DNA of 64,000 nt from Tetrapyrgos nigripes (lineage: Eukaryota; Basidiomycota; Agaricomycetes; Agaricales; Campanellaceae): contig JAACJM010000049.1 in assembly GCA_013368315.1 (NCBI GenBank), forward strand, positions 402,589 to 466,588. Reading direction: 5' to 3'. Positions 35,514-46,043 of this stretch are shown in pieces; position 1 is the stretch's first letter, and each line of letters opens with the position of its first letter. The notes below the pieces were generated by a model. The model had not been told where the DNA came from and made no database searches. It saw only the letters and a list, made by a program, of their open reading frames with translations. Both the position numbers and the translations under genes were made by a program.

Positions 35514-37459
35514 ATGACCTCAAACTCCCACCCCTTTTCATTGCCACAGCCGGTCTTTGGCCTCCCCAACAACTGGAATGTCCAGACTCAGTCTGGACCA
35601 GATCCAAGGACTGTTGACGTCAATAACCACAATGGCATGCTAGCATGTCAAATCAGTCTGCTTAAAGTCCTTCTTCCCTCTCACTTTCCACCGATTCTCC
35701 CTCCCTTCTGCATAACCTGAGTTAGACTACATGAAAGGGCCTTGTAATTTGCCACACGAAGCGATGGCCCTTTGCCCCAGTACATACCTGACAATCACCA
35801 TTCCGCATCTACATATTCCCATGTCATCCTTGAAAAGTTCCACGAAGAGATAGCCAAAGGACACATCTCCATAGGGTTCGACCCCACATACCTACAGTCC
35901 ATCATTGGACCTTTCTGCACTTCCCCACTTGCTGTTCTCAAACAAAAACCTGGCAAATTTCACATAATAATCAATCATTCCTATCCACACACTCCTCCAC
36001 ATCTACTGCGTCTACTTGATCCTCTCCATCCTTCCAGCGATACACTCATGGATGATTTATCTGCCCCTCCTCCCATCACCATTGATCCTGAAGTCTACTC
36101 TGTCAATTCTCTGATCGACACAGACCAGTTCCAATGTGCCTGGGGCACCTTTTCAGAATGTTGGTTACTCATTACCAATGCTCCACCAGGCACTCAAGCT
36201 TCTGTCTTCAATGTTGATGCAGCATTCTGCAATATCCCCATCCATTCATCTGCTTGAAAATTTGTTGCCCTTATGTTTGACGGTCTCGTCTACCTGGACC
36301 AGTGTCTAAACTTTGGGAAGGCTTCTTCTCCTGGCATATGGGGTCATGTTGCAGATGCCATGGTCCACATCCTATTGAACTCGGGTATGTCATCCTGCAT
36401 TATACATCCATCTCAATAAATTAATTCGTTTCTATATTATCCTGACAGGCGTAGAAGCCCTCATCAAATGGGTAGACAACTTCATATTCTTCTGTTACCC
36501 TTGGCTCTCTCTTGACAATGGGCTCTATGAGTACTCCTACAATGAAGAATTAATTTGGTCTATCGCCTCTGAACTGGGTTGGCCTTGGGCCCTGGCAAAA
36601 TTTGTTGCCTTTGCATTCTTCTTCTTGTACATAGGCTTCTGCTGGGACATCAAAAAGAAAACGGTCGAGTTACCTGAACCCAAGAAGATCAAGTATACTT
36701 CAAAAATCTCTCCTTCCTTTCCAACTCCTCCCACACCAAAGAAGCAGAGTCAGTCATTGGCACCCTCCAACACGTCACCTTAGTCGCTCCTCAAGGCTGA
36801 TCCTATCTCACTTCCCTACACAGGTTCATATCAGGCTTCGAAGACGATACTCGTTCATTTGTATGTCACCATCATACAGAAGCCATGGAAGAAGATCTCA
36901 AATGGTGGCTGGAACAACTCAAACTCAAATTTCTCGGACTCCACATCATCAAGCCCCTCCAGTAGACAAATCCATTATCCTATATGTTGATGCCTCCACA
37001 TCCTGGGGCATCAGACTCATCCTCAATAACAGATGGTTAGCCTGGCAACTCAAGCCAAACTGGTCAGGCAATGGCTGCCATATCAGTTGGGCTGAAATGG
37101 TTGCCATCAAACTGGCTATTCTCACCCTTGTCACATCACACATCAAGAACACACACATTTGTATCCATTCAGATAACCAAGGTGTTGTAGGTGCCTTGAA
37201 AGCTGGATATTCCTGTGGACCTGCACAGAACGCCTTGTTATGATGCATTGTCTCCACAATGCAGGAACACTTGATCTGGCTCTCGGTTGATTGGATGCCT
37301 TCCGCTGACAATCCCGCTGACAATCCATCTCAAGGAGTCTTCCCTACTAGAGATACACTCCATCCTTGTCCACCTAAACTAGCGAAAGAACTTTGCCCTT
37401 ACCTTTTCCGATCTGTAGATTTTCACAATCCTTGTATTACTCCAATTGTCGTAGACTAA
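35514..37459 (+). pseudogene. Ngaro reverse transcriptase and RNase H
   Basis: RT core: VFNVDAAFCNIPI (about 36210), FVALMFDGLVYLDQC, then KWVDNFIFF (about 36465), the polymerase motif, where the expected second Asp is Asn. RNase H: IILYVDASTSWGI (about 36975) and HSDNQGVVGALKAG (about 37170), then DWMPSADNPAD. Spliceosomal-type intron GTATGT ... CTGACAG at 36385-36448 joins NSG to VEAL in phase. TGA stops at about 36255, 36797 and 37222 stand where relatives have Arg. A further TAG/frame change is near 36963. Confidence 0.82.
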
Positions 37460-37745
37460 TCCTGATACAATTAAGATCCCTTAATGCATACCTTATCAAA
37501 CTTCACAAATATGCTCTCAAAAATTTTATGTAAACAACCAAAGAAAAAATATAAGATTCCAAACTCTAACTCGTTCATCAACATCCAACTCTCTCCATTC
37601 CTTCCCACATCTCTATTATCTACAAACATGCCTTGTAGCAGCTCACTGGCACCTACCAAGAACGTGGTACACCTTGCCAAACAGTCGAACTCACTGCCCC
37701 CTCATTTCGCCGACAAACCCCATTTCAACTCTCTTCATAATCCAA

Positions 37746-40700
37746 CACTGGGTGCAAACACTTGTAAATCCTCTGCTTTACTGAGGTTTTACAAGAGTAT
37801 TACACCAAGCCAATCAATATGTAAGACTCCTTGTCATACATTAGTATTACAAGAGACAGAAAAAATTAGAACAACCTTGTATGACCATTGTAAGTCACAA
37901 GGAAATACCATGGACTTTCAGTGTGACTTGCTGTCACTGTATACCCTTGTTGGATATACTGTGGAATTACACAGGAATTTCAGAGTGACTTTTTGTCACA
38001 ATATGTCATGTAGTAAGACACATGAGAAATACTGGAGTATTTCAGTGTGAGAGATAATCACAGTATGACAAACAGTAAGGCAAGAGAGATTTACAAAGAA
38101 CTTACAAGGAAGCAAAATCTGCAGGAAATTTACAAAGTGACAATCAAGTCACAGTAATACACTTGTAAGACTAGCTGTATTATGAAGGAATTACAAGAAA
38201 GATTTGCTACAAACACTGGTAAATCCTCAGCCTTACTGGAGTATTACAAGAGTATTATGGGGAACCAATCAATATGTAAGTTGGGTTGACTTACAAGTGT
38301 ATTACAAAATAGACAAAAAATGAGGACTATTCTGAAAGACCATTGTAAGCTGCAAGGACATACCATGGACTTTCAGTGTGAGGCTTTGTCACAGTATAGC
38401 ATTGAAGAGCATACAGTGGAATTACAAGGTGACTTTTTTGTCACAGTATGTCTTCTTGTAAAACAGAACTGAAATACCAGGGTATTTCAGTGTGAGATAA
38501 TGTCACAGTAAGACAATTTGTAAACCAAGTAAAATTTACAGAGGACTTACCAGAAGGTAGAACTTGAAAGTCTTGGGTAAGACTGCTCATATTTACACTG
38601 AATTTACAGAGGGACAGCTGTGTCACAGTAATACCCTAGAAAGACTTGTGATTTTACAAGGGAATTACAAGATGCAGGTTTTAAAAGTCTATCTCGTAAG
38701 TCTCTGGAAAAAACCTGCATGCTAAATGGAGAATATACAGTGTGACAGACTGGTCACAGTAAGACACTTGTCAGTCACAAGACATTACAATGACTTTACT
38801 GAAAAGTGACTATTTTGGAAGTCATCATGTATATCCAATGGACTTACAAGAGACTTGGTGGATGGATTTGCAGTGCATGTCAATTAAGTAATACAGAAGG
38901 GCTTACTGAAAATTTACAGGATGTAATACAATGAATTCATTCAACCAGGTCAATTAAATGTTACTAAATATAAATAGACAGCTCAGGCTGGACTGTGTCT
39001 GCCTTGTCTGCCTTGTCTGTTACGTCTGCCCCATCTGCCCTGTCTGCCTTGTCTGTCCCGTCTGCCTCATCTGCCTCGTCTGCCTCGTCTGCCTCGTCTG
39101 CTCCATCTGCCTTGTCTTCTTCGTCTGCCTCGTCTGCTTTGTTTGCCTCGTCTGCTTTGTTCGCCCTGTCTGCCTTGTCTGCTCCGTCTGCCTTGTCTGC
39201 CTTGTCTGCCTTGTCTGCCCTGTCTGCCCCGTCTGCCTTGTCTGCTCCGTCTGCCTTGTCTGCCTTGTCTGCTCTGTCTGCTCTGTCTGCCTTGTCTGCC
39301 TCATCTGCTCCGTCTGCCTTGTCTGCCTTGTCTGCCTTGTCTGCTCCATCTGCCTTGTCTGCCTTGTCTGCCTTGTCTGCCTTGTCTGCCTTGTCTGCCT
39401 TGTCTGCCTTGTCTGCCCCATCTGCCTTGTCTGCCCCATCTGCTCTGTCTGCCTCGTCTGCTCTGTCTGCCTCGTCTGCTCCGTCTGCTACGTCTGCCTC
39501 GTCTGCTCCGTCTGCTCCGTCTGCCTTGTCTGTTCCATCTGCTCTGTCTGCCTCGTCTGCCCCATCTGCTCTGTCTGCCTCGTCTGCCTCGTCTGCTCCG
39601 TCTGCTCCGTCTACCTCGTCTGCTCCATCTGCTCCGTCTGCCTCGTCTGTTCCGTCTGCTCTGTCTGCCTCGTCTGCCCCATCTGCTCTGTCTGCCTCGT
39701 CTGCCTTGTCTGCCTTGTCTGCTCCGTCTGCTCCGTCTGCCTTGTCTGCCTTGTCTGCCTTGTCTGCTTTGTCTGCTTTGTCTGCCTTGTCTGCCCCGTC
39801 TGCTTTGTCTGCTCCGTCTGCCTGGTCTGCTTCGTCTGCCTTGTCTGCCTGGTCTGCTCCGTCTGCCTTGTCTGCCTTGTCTGCTCCATCTGCCTCGTCT
39901 GGGCACACGGAGCAGACAAGGCAGACAAGGCAGACAAGCAGACAAGGCAGAGGAGGCAGACGGAGCAGACGAGGCAGACGAGGCAGATGGAGCAGATGAG
40001 GCAGACGAGGCAGATGGAGCAGACGAGGCAGACGAGGCAGACGGAGCAGACGAGGCAGACAGGGCAGACAAGGCAGACGGAGCAGACAAGGCAGACGAGG
40101 CAGACGGGGCAGACAAGGCAGACGAGGCAGACTGACCAGACGAGGCAGACAAGGCAGACAGAGCAGACGAGGCAGACAGAGCAGACGGAGCAGACGAGGC
40201 AGATGGAGCAGATGAAGCAGACGGAGCAGACGAGGCAGACGAGGCAGACGAGGCAGACGAGGCAGACGAGGCAGACGAGGCAGACGAGGCAGATGGAGCA
40301 GACAAAGCAGACGGGGCAGACGAGGCAGACGGGGCAGACGAGGCAGACGAGGCAGACAGAGCAGACGAGGCAGACGAGGCAGACGAGGCAGACGAGGCAG
40401 ACGAGGCAGACGAGGCAGACGAGGCAGACGGGACAGACAACACAGACAGGGCAGATGGGGCAGACGTAACAGACAAGGCAGACACAGTCCAGCCTGAGCT
40501 GTCTATTTATATTTAGTAACATTTAATTGACCTGGTTGAATGAATTCATTGTATTACATCCTGTAAATTTTCAGTAAGCCCTTCTGTATTACTTAATTGA
40601 CATGCACTGCAAATCCATCCAACAAGTCTCTTGTAAGTCCATTGGATATACATGATGACTTACAAAATAGTCACTTTTCAGTAAAGTCATTGTAATGTCT

Positions 40701-41734
40701 TGTGACTGACAAGTGTCTTACTGTGACCAGTCTGTCACACTGTATATTCTCCATTTAGCATGCAGGTTTTTTCCAGAGACTTATGAGATAGACTTTTAAA
40801 ACCTGCATCTTGTAATTCCCTTGTAAAATCACAAGTCTTTCTAGGGTATTACTGTGACACAGCTGTCCCTCTGTAAATTCAGTGTAAATATGAGCAGTCT
40901 TACCCAAGACTTTCAAGTTCTACCTTCTGGTAAGTCCTCTGTAAATTTTACTTGGTTTACAAATTGTCTTACTGTGACATTATCTCACACTGAAATACCC
41001 TGGTATTTCAGTTCTGTTTTACAAGAAGACATACTGTGACAAAAAAGTCACCTTGTAATTCCACTGTATGCTCTTCAATGCTATACTGTGACAAAGCCTC
41101 ACACTGAAAGTCCATGGTATGTCCTTGCAGCTTACAATGGTCTTTCAGAATAGTCCTCATTTTTTGTCTATTTTGTAATACACTTGTAAGTCAACCCAAC
41201 TTACATATTGATTGGTTCCCCATAATACTCTTGTAATACTCCAGTAAGGCTGAGGATTTACCAGTGTTTGTAGCAAATCTTTCTTGTAATTCCTTCATAA
41301 TACAGCTAGTCTTACAAGTGTATTACTGTGACTTGATTGTCACTTTGTAAATTTCCTGCAGATTTTGCTTCCTTGTAAGTTCTTTGTAAATCTCTCTTGC
41401 CTTACTGTTTGTCATACTGTGATTATCTGTCACACTGAAATACTCCAGTATTTCCTATGTGTCTTACTACATGACATATTGTGACAAAAAGTCACCCTGA
41501 AATTCCTGTGTAATTCCACAGTATATCCACCAAGGGTATACAGTGACAGCAAGTCACACTGAAAGTCCATGGTATTTCTTTATGACTTACAATGGTCATA
41601 CAAGGTTGTTCTAATTTTTTCTGTCTCTTGTAATACTAATGTATGACAAGGAGTCTTACATATTGATTGGCTTGGTGTAATACTCTTGTAAAACCTCAGT
41701 AAAGCAGAGGATTTACAAGTGTTTGCACCCAGTG
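37746..41734. mobile_element. Fold-back element, 4.0 kb, CACTG termini, inserted in the Ngaro element
   Basis: The ends are CACTGGGTGCAAACACTTG and its exact reverse complement. The left arm (37746 to about 38995) and right arm (about 40492-41734) are nearly identical inverted repeats of about 1.25 kb. The centre is a minisatellite. CAA lies at both outer edges (37743-37745, 41735-41737), a possible 3-bp target duplication. CACTG ends with 3-bp duplications suggest the CACTA/EnSpm group, but no transposase is encoded. The insertion lies between the RNase H and recombinase regions of the Ngaro element. Confidence 0.85.
38997..40491. repeat. 9-bp minisatellite, inverted about its centre
   Basis: The left half (to about 39900) consists of about 100 units of type GTCTGCCTT with variants. 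The right half (from about 39915) consists of about 64 units of the reverse-complement type GCAGACGAG. The centre is CTGGGCACACGG. The units contain no stop in any phase on either strand, so all six frames stay open over hundreds of codons. The resulting proteins (SALSAL, CLVCLV, ADKADK, QTRQTR types) are repeat translations and are not annotated as genes. Confidence 0.92.
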
Positions 41735-41737
41735 CAA

Positions 41738-42555
41738 CCCTTTCCAACACTGCAGCGGCAGCCATTGCTGGAGCTATTAAACCTGAAACCCGACGTCAAC
41801 AACAACGAGCTGTCACCAAGTTTGCTGTATGGGCTAACAAAATGGGATTACACTCTGATGAAGTCCTCCCTGCTCCCAAGTCCATCCTCTGCAAATTCGC
41901 CACCTCCTTCTTGGGTCGCCTAGCTGGAGGAACTGTCAAAGCCAAAATGAGTGTGCTCAAGGCATGGCACATGACTTTGGGCTTCCAATGGAACAGAGCT
42001 GACCTTCTCCGTCGTACTCTCACTGGTATTGACTGCCAATCCCCTTCTTCCTCACATCATCCCGTGACATGATGCGAAGTTGTCACGTAGCATGGTCATC
42101 ATCCACTCAAGGCGACCTCAAATGCACTAATGCCACCTCCAAATGCAGTCTCCTTGGTCAACTTAGGCTGGGCAAAATCTTCCCTGGTCACTTGGATCCT
42201 CACCTATTTGACCCTTCCAAACATCCACACGTCCAAGACATCCATGCACCCAAGACATCTACAAACTCCCTCCACCAACTCCTGAATCCAAACATGGCCC
42301 CCTCTCCATATTCCTTCCCAGTACAAAGACCTCTGTATCCTGGGGAGACCATGCCCACATCCATGCCTACCATGGCTCTCTCAATGCAACAAAAGCCACT
42401 CACATCCATGTTCGTGACAACAAACTCTCCCCCGAAGATCCCCTCATGTCATACTGTGATGACACCGGAAAGCTCAAAGTCATGACAAAATCCCATTTCC
42501 TTTCTCTATGCAATGACATTTGGATGTGGGAAGGCTATCCTTGCTACACCGGTCA
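41738..42555 (+). pseudogene. Ngaro tyrosine recombinase, N-terminal and first catalytic part
   Basis: SAM-like core-binding domain (NTAAAAIAGAIKPETRRQQQ, KFAVWANKMG, FLGRLAGGTVKAKMSVLKAWH), then LGQLRLGKIFP, then in another frame GYPCYTGH just before the solo LTR. A frameshift near 42250 and a TGA near 42070 break it. It resumes at 43094. Confidence 0.8.
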
Positions 42556-43088
42556 TGTCGTGACAGTATTATCTTCAGGATATTTTTGTTCATTTTCTGT
42601 TTCTTTTCTTCATCAGTCACTGCCTTTTGATCATCGTTTTGTTCATCCTTTGCCCTATCTTTTGTTCATCTTTCCTTGATCATCTATGCACAGCTATCAT
42701 CCCCTGTTTCATCATTTGTTCATCTTTTTATGATATATCTCTTACAGGGACACTACGCACAGCTTGTTCATCTTTTGTTCATCTTTTCATGATACATCTG
42801 TTACAGGGACAATAGGCTGTACTTTGATTGTTCTGGACAGTTCTCTGATTCCTTTCTTTGCTTTGCTTAGTTTTTATCTTTCTTTCTGTTCTGTGTATAT
42901 AAGCTTAGAGTAATAGCTCCCTAGTCCCCATCTTGACCTCTTCGCCTTGGGACTAGGTGAGCATCTCATGTATTTCTTGTCTTCATTCAATATTAACTTC
43001 GTCTTGGGACTAGTCTCTCATTGTTATCTGTCTACTGTCGTTCTGTCTACACCTACTGCTTAGAGCCAAGTGTGTGCTCTTTACCACA
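42556..43088 (+). repeat. Solo LTR, 533 bp, inside the Ngaro recombinase
   Basis: Begins TGTCGTGACAG, ends TTTACCACA, and is flanked by perfect GGTCA duplications (42551-42555, 43089-43093). A TATA-like GTATATAAG is at about 42896. It belongs to a different family from the chromovirus LTR but is similar in layout to 9312-9656. Confidence 0.9.
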
Positions 43089-43093
43089 GGTCA

Positions 43094-43282
43094 CTTGTTC
43101 TGCATTGGCAGCACCACACTTCTACTCCAGAATGGTGTCGATCCTGAGTAGGTAAAGATGTGTGGAAGGTGGAAGTCAAGTGCCTTCACACGCTACTGGA
43201 GGGACCTACACACCTGCACGACCGTCCACATCAATAGAGTTTACGCCCACAGACACCTTCAGCAACGTCTACAATCCTAATT
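43094..43282 (+). pseudogene. Ngaro tyrosine recombinase, C-terminal part
   Basis: Continues in frame with 42555 once the solo LTR and one GGTCA are removed: YTGH then LFCIGSTTLLLQNGVDPE. A TAG and CGRWKSSAFTRYW follow. The HxxR catalytic Arg is Cys here (HLFC). The nucleophile Tyr is in TRYW. Confidence 0.8.
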
Positions 43283-43599
43283 CACACTACATATATACCA
43301 TTGTGCTATCGCCAGTCTGACTCATGAAACTAAGTAAATACATTTCTTTCCAATATCTCTGTAACCCTGTCCCTTTTCCCTTCTTATCCAAATATGACCT
43401 ACACTCGTTTACCAGCATTACACTCACAATCCTTACACATACGCCTGCACTGTCCACATTGTAAACTGTCTTATATACACTAAATGACATTTCCATTTCT
43501 GTCTTCACTGCTCCTCGCTTGACCTTTGGTCCTGGGGTGTCTGCTGCCCATATGGTCGATATGACGTGCTCAAGCTTGCTCATATGCTTCAGGTTGTTG
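43283..43599. other. Ngaro 3' untranslated region, no gene
   Basis: Lies between the recombinase end and repeat B1. Its minus strand has an open frame with no recognisable domain. Confidence 0.45.
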
Positions 43600-43738
43600 T
43601 ATCTAATTCCTTCTGGACACCCCCAACTCTGAATATTTATCCGAGAATGTCTCAGGATAAATTTTCCACTGTCTGCCCAAAATGACAGAATGTGTTAGTG
43701 GTCCATTTCGCGTGTAAAGAACTTGCTATCACAAAAGT
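43600..43738 (+). repeat. Split direct repeat B1
   Basis: 139 bp from TATCTAATTCC to CACAAAAGT. It differs from B2 at 10 bases falling at 8 CpG sites and nowhere else. Confidence 0.92.
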
Positions 43739-43886
43739 GACCTTCTATGACATAGGAAAGAGAATAGATTTTTGAGATACGAGTTCTGACATCACGATAA
43801 CATGACCCAGTCCTTCTTGACTTCTCGTGTACATCATCTCCTTCTGGGATATCTTTTCCAATTGTTCAAGTCATCCTTCAAACTTC
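43737..43886 (+). repeat. Split direct repeat A2
   Basis: 150 bp matching A1 at 32266-32415. It abuts B1 directly (they share GT), giving the B1-A2-B2 order with B2 starting 114 bp later. Confidence 0.92.
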
Positions 43887-44000
43887 CAACCCACCACCAT
43901 CCCCATATCAACCACTCGCATAAGACGTTTAACACTTCATTTATCTGTCTACACCACATACAGATTTACAGCAGTCTGTCGTCCAGAAGTTACTTTGTCA

Positions 44001-44139
44001 TATCTAATTCCTTCTGGACACCCCCAACTCCAAATATTTATCTGAGAACGTCTCGGGATAAATTTTCCGCTGTCTGCCCAAAACAACAGAATGCGTTAGT
44101 GGTCCATTTCGCGTGTAAAGAACTTGCTATCACGAAAGT
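44001..44139 (+). repeat. Split direct repeat B2 and right end of the Ngaro element
   Basis: 139 bp from TATCTAATTCC to CACGAAAGT, matching B1. Confidence 0.92.
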
Positions 44140-44588
44140 ACTTTTTTCCAGAAGCCTTTTCCCACCTTTTACTTTTTTTCTGAATAACACGCCCCAGCTT
44201 TCCTCACTTTCTCCATTAAATGGGTAAAATAGACACGAGTCAAGTATATGTATTAATTCTCCCCTGTCTGGCACTGTACTGTCTGGGAAACTTTCTGAGA
44301 TTTTGTACATACACACTTTGCTCATACCACTTACATCTACAAACACAGCCTGAGGGAAGAGGCAAGAGGAAGCCAAGGGACTCAAGCCTCTCTATGCCAA
44401 AGACTTAATGAAATTTTGATGTGTTGTCCTAGTGCAGCTCCCAGCTCACCGGAATACTTGTGATGTGTCAGTGGGGAGATAGGAGTGCATAGGTGCATGC
44501 TCTACATTTACTAGTCCTTCAACATGTCTGACTTGTCCCCACTATTCCGCTACGCTGCATACTGAGGTAGTGTAATCCTTGGAAGGAC
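44140..44588. other. Flank between Ngaro and Helitron, no clear gene
   Basis: Minus-strand frames are broken by many stops. It may be the decayed end of the Helitron ORF, but I see no helicase motifs. Confidence 0.35.
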
Positions 44589-45936
44589 AGTTTATGGTGC
44601 TTTGCGGAATTTGACATCATTGTCAGAATTGCCTGTTTGGCGACAATTCCTCCTCAAGAGCACTACAGTGTTAACTTGATGCCACAAGTATTTTCCAATA
44701 CTAGCTTGCTGGTCTGAATTTGATCCTATACTATGGCTTTATAAAGACACATTTTCACCACCCATAGCTGGTGGCAGCTGTGCAAAATCACCAGCAAAAA
44801 TCATATTCATTCCACCAAATGGAAGGTGAGGTAAATTCAAAGCAGTTGCCAATTTAGCACTGATCTTGTACATGTCTTTACGGGAGAGCATCGACACTTC
44901 ATCCAGAAATACATAATTGACTCCATTAAGTCTGGAGCAGATTTGAGAGACAGACATATTCCAAAACTCTCCCTCTTCTTTTGGGTTGATACCAAACACT
45001 GAATGATAGGTTGATCCCTGCAGTAAAGCAGCTGCTGTCCCTGTAGGTGCGACAGCGATCATGCGATGACTCTCCTGTCTCTTTGCAAAGAATTGCTTCA
45101 AAGTAACCAGCACACGTGTGTTTCCTGTACCTGCCATTCCACCAATATACATTTTTAGTTGCTCTGGTATTTTGCTAACAGCATGATTGGCTACAATGCG
45201 AAAGGCACGCTCTTGTTCTGGATTTAATTCGTACTCAATGCATAGTTCATATATGAGGTTCCGAGTCTGAGTGCTCCGAAATTTCTCCTCAAATGCATAT
45301 TTATTCAAAATTTCTACTTGATCAGGATATTTATTTCGAAATTTATGAGAACTCTGGTCATTGTTCTTGTTTCTATTTGATATAACTTGAGATTTCATTT
45401 GTGCTATTTCAAGTTTCCATGCCTTAGCATTTTTATCAGGATAGTCAAAAGGAGCTGGTACTTGATTATTCAGATCACACTTGGCATTTGTCCATCCCAT
45501 ATTAACCAATAAATCAGTCATCTCTTGCATTTCCAACTGTCTGCGCTGTTCGCGAACAACCATCCCATCGTCTGAACATTTGAAAGGATCAAAGTGAACT
45601 CCATCATCATATTCAGGTTCTAAAAAGGTTGGATCAATCTCCATACTTTGTGCTTTGCGTTGGGCATGATAATCATCTCTAGAATCCAAACATTCGAATC
45701 TAAGTTCAAAATTGTCCATCAAATCTTTTTGTAGCAGGGTAAATTGGTGGTTAACAAAGGCACTATCCCAGGTCTGGTCTACCTTTTTGAGGTCACTACC
45801 AGACCTCCAGGGTTTGAACAGCGTTAGCATGACTGAACAATAATAGTCTCTATCACCTTTGCTTCTTCTAGGCAATGAGGGACCAATAAACTTAGGAACA
45901 ATAACAGTCTTATTGGATTGAGGTAAGTAATGAGTA
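44589..45936 (-). pseudogene. Helitron helicase domain (PIF1-like), 3' part of the Rep/helicase gene
   Basis: In order on the minus strand: VPKFIGPSLPRRSKGDRDYY and MLTLFKPWRSGSDL (Helitron linker); NPEQERAFRIVANHA (Q-motif-like); Walker A as GGMAGTGNTR, where the essential Lys is Asn; Walker B FLDEVSML; FAGDFAQLPPAMGGENVSL. A TAA at 44741-44739 replaces the expected Tyr, but homology continues (ASIGKYLWHQVNTVVLLRRN) to about 44589. The later helicase motifs are missing. The 5' end of this segment was joined to 48026 before the Harbinger insertion. Confidence 0.88.
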
Positions 45937-46043
45937 TTAGGCTTCATTCGGAATGGAGAAACCAGTTTCTTTCCCACGTTTCACCCAGTTTACCTGTAGG
46001 GCAAATTTCGTAGAATACCATTGTACTCGTCCAGACTGCTTCA

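Larger units (their letters stand above)
32266..44139 (+). mobile_element. Ngaro-type tyrosine-recombinase retrotransposon with split direct repeats
   Basis: Repeat order is A1 (32266) - gag/RT/RNase H/recombinase - B1 (43600) - A2 (43737) - B2 (44001-44139), the split-direct-repeat layout of Ngaro/PAT-type DIRS-order retrotransposons. Coding order is gag-like with zinc-binding motifs, DIRS-type RT with RNase H, then tyrosine recombinase. Two later insertions inflate it: the fold-back element at 37746-41734 and a solo LTR at 42556-43088. Without these it is about 7.3 kb. Stops, frameshifts and catalytic substitutions make it inactive. Confidence 0.88.

Noticed and set aside
37746..38990. CRISPR-like array of short repeats
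   Set aside because: Repeats are short, irregular and imperfect, in a eukaryotic transposon arm; there are no uniform spacers or cas genes.
38958..40522. Very long overlapping ORFs in all six frames
   Set aside because: They are translations of a 9-bp minisatellite without stop codons; no start context, domain or codon pattern distinguishes any frame.
38441..41039. Identical 61-aa ORFs in both fold-back arms (38441-38626 and 40854-41039)
   Set aside because: Identity follows from the inverted arms; the sequence consists of the repeated TTACAAG/GTCACA words and has no domain.
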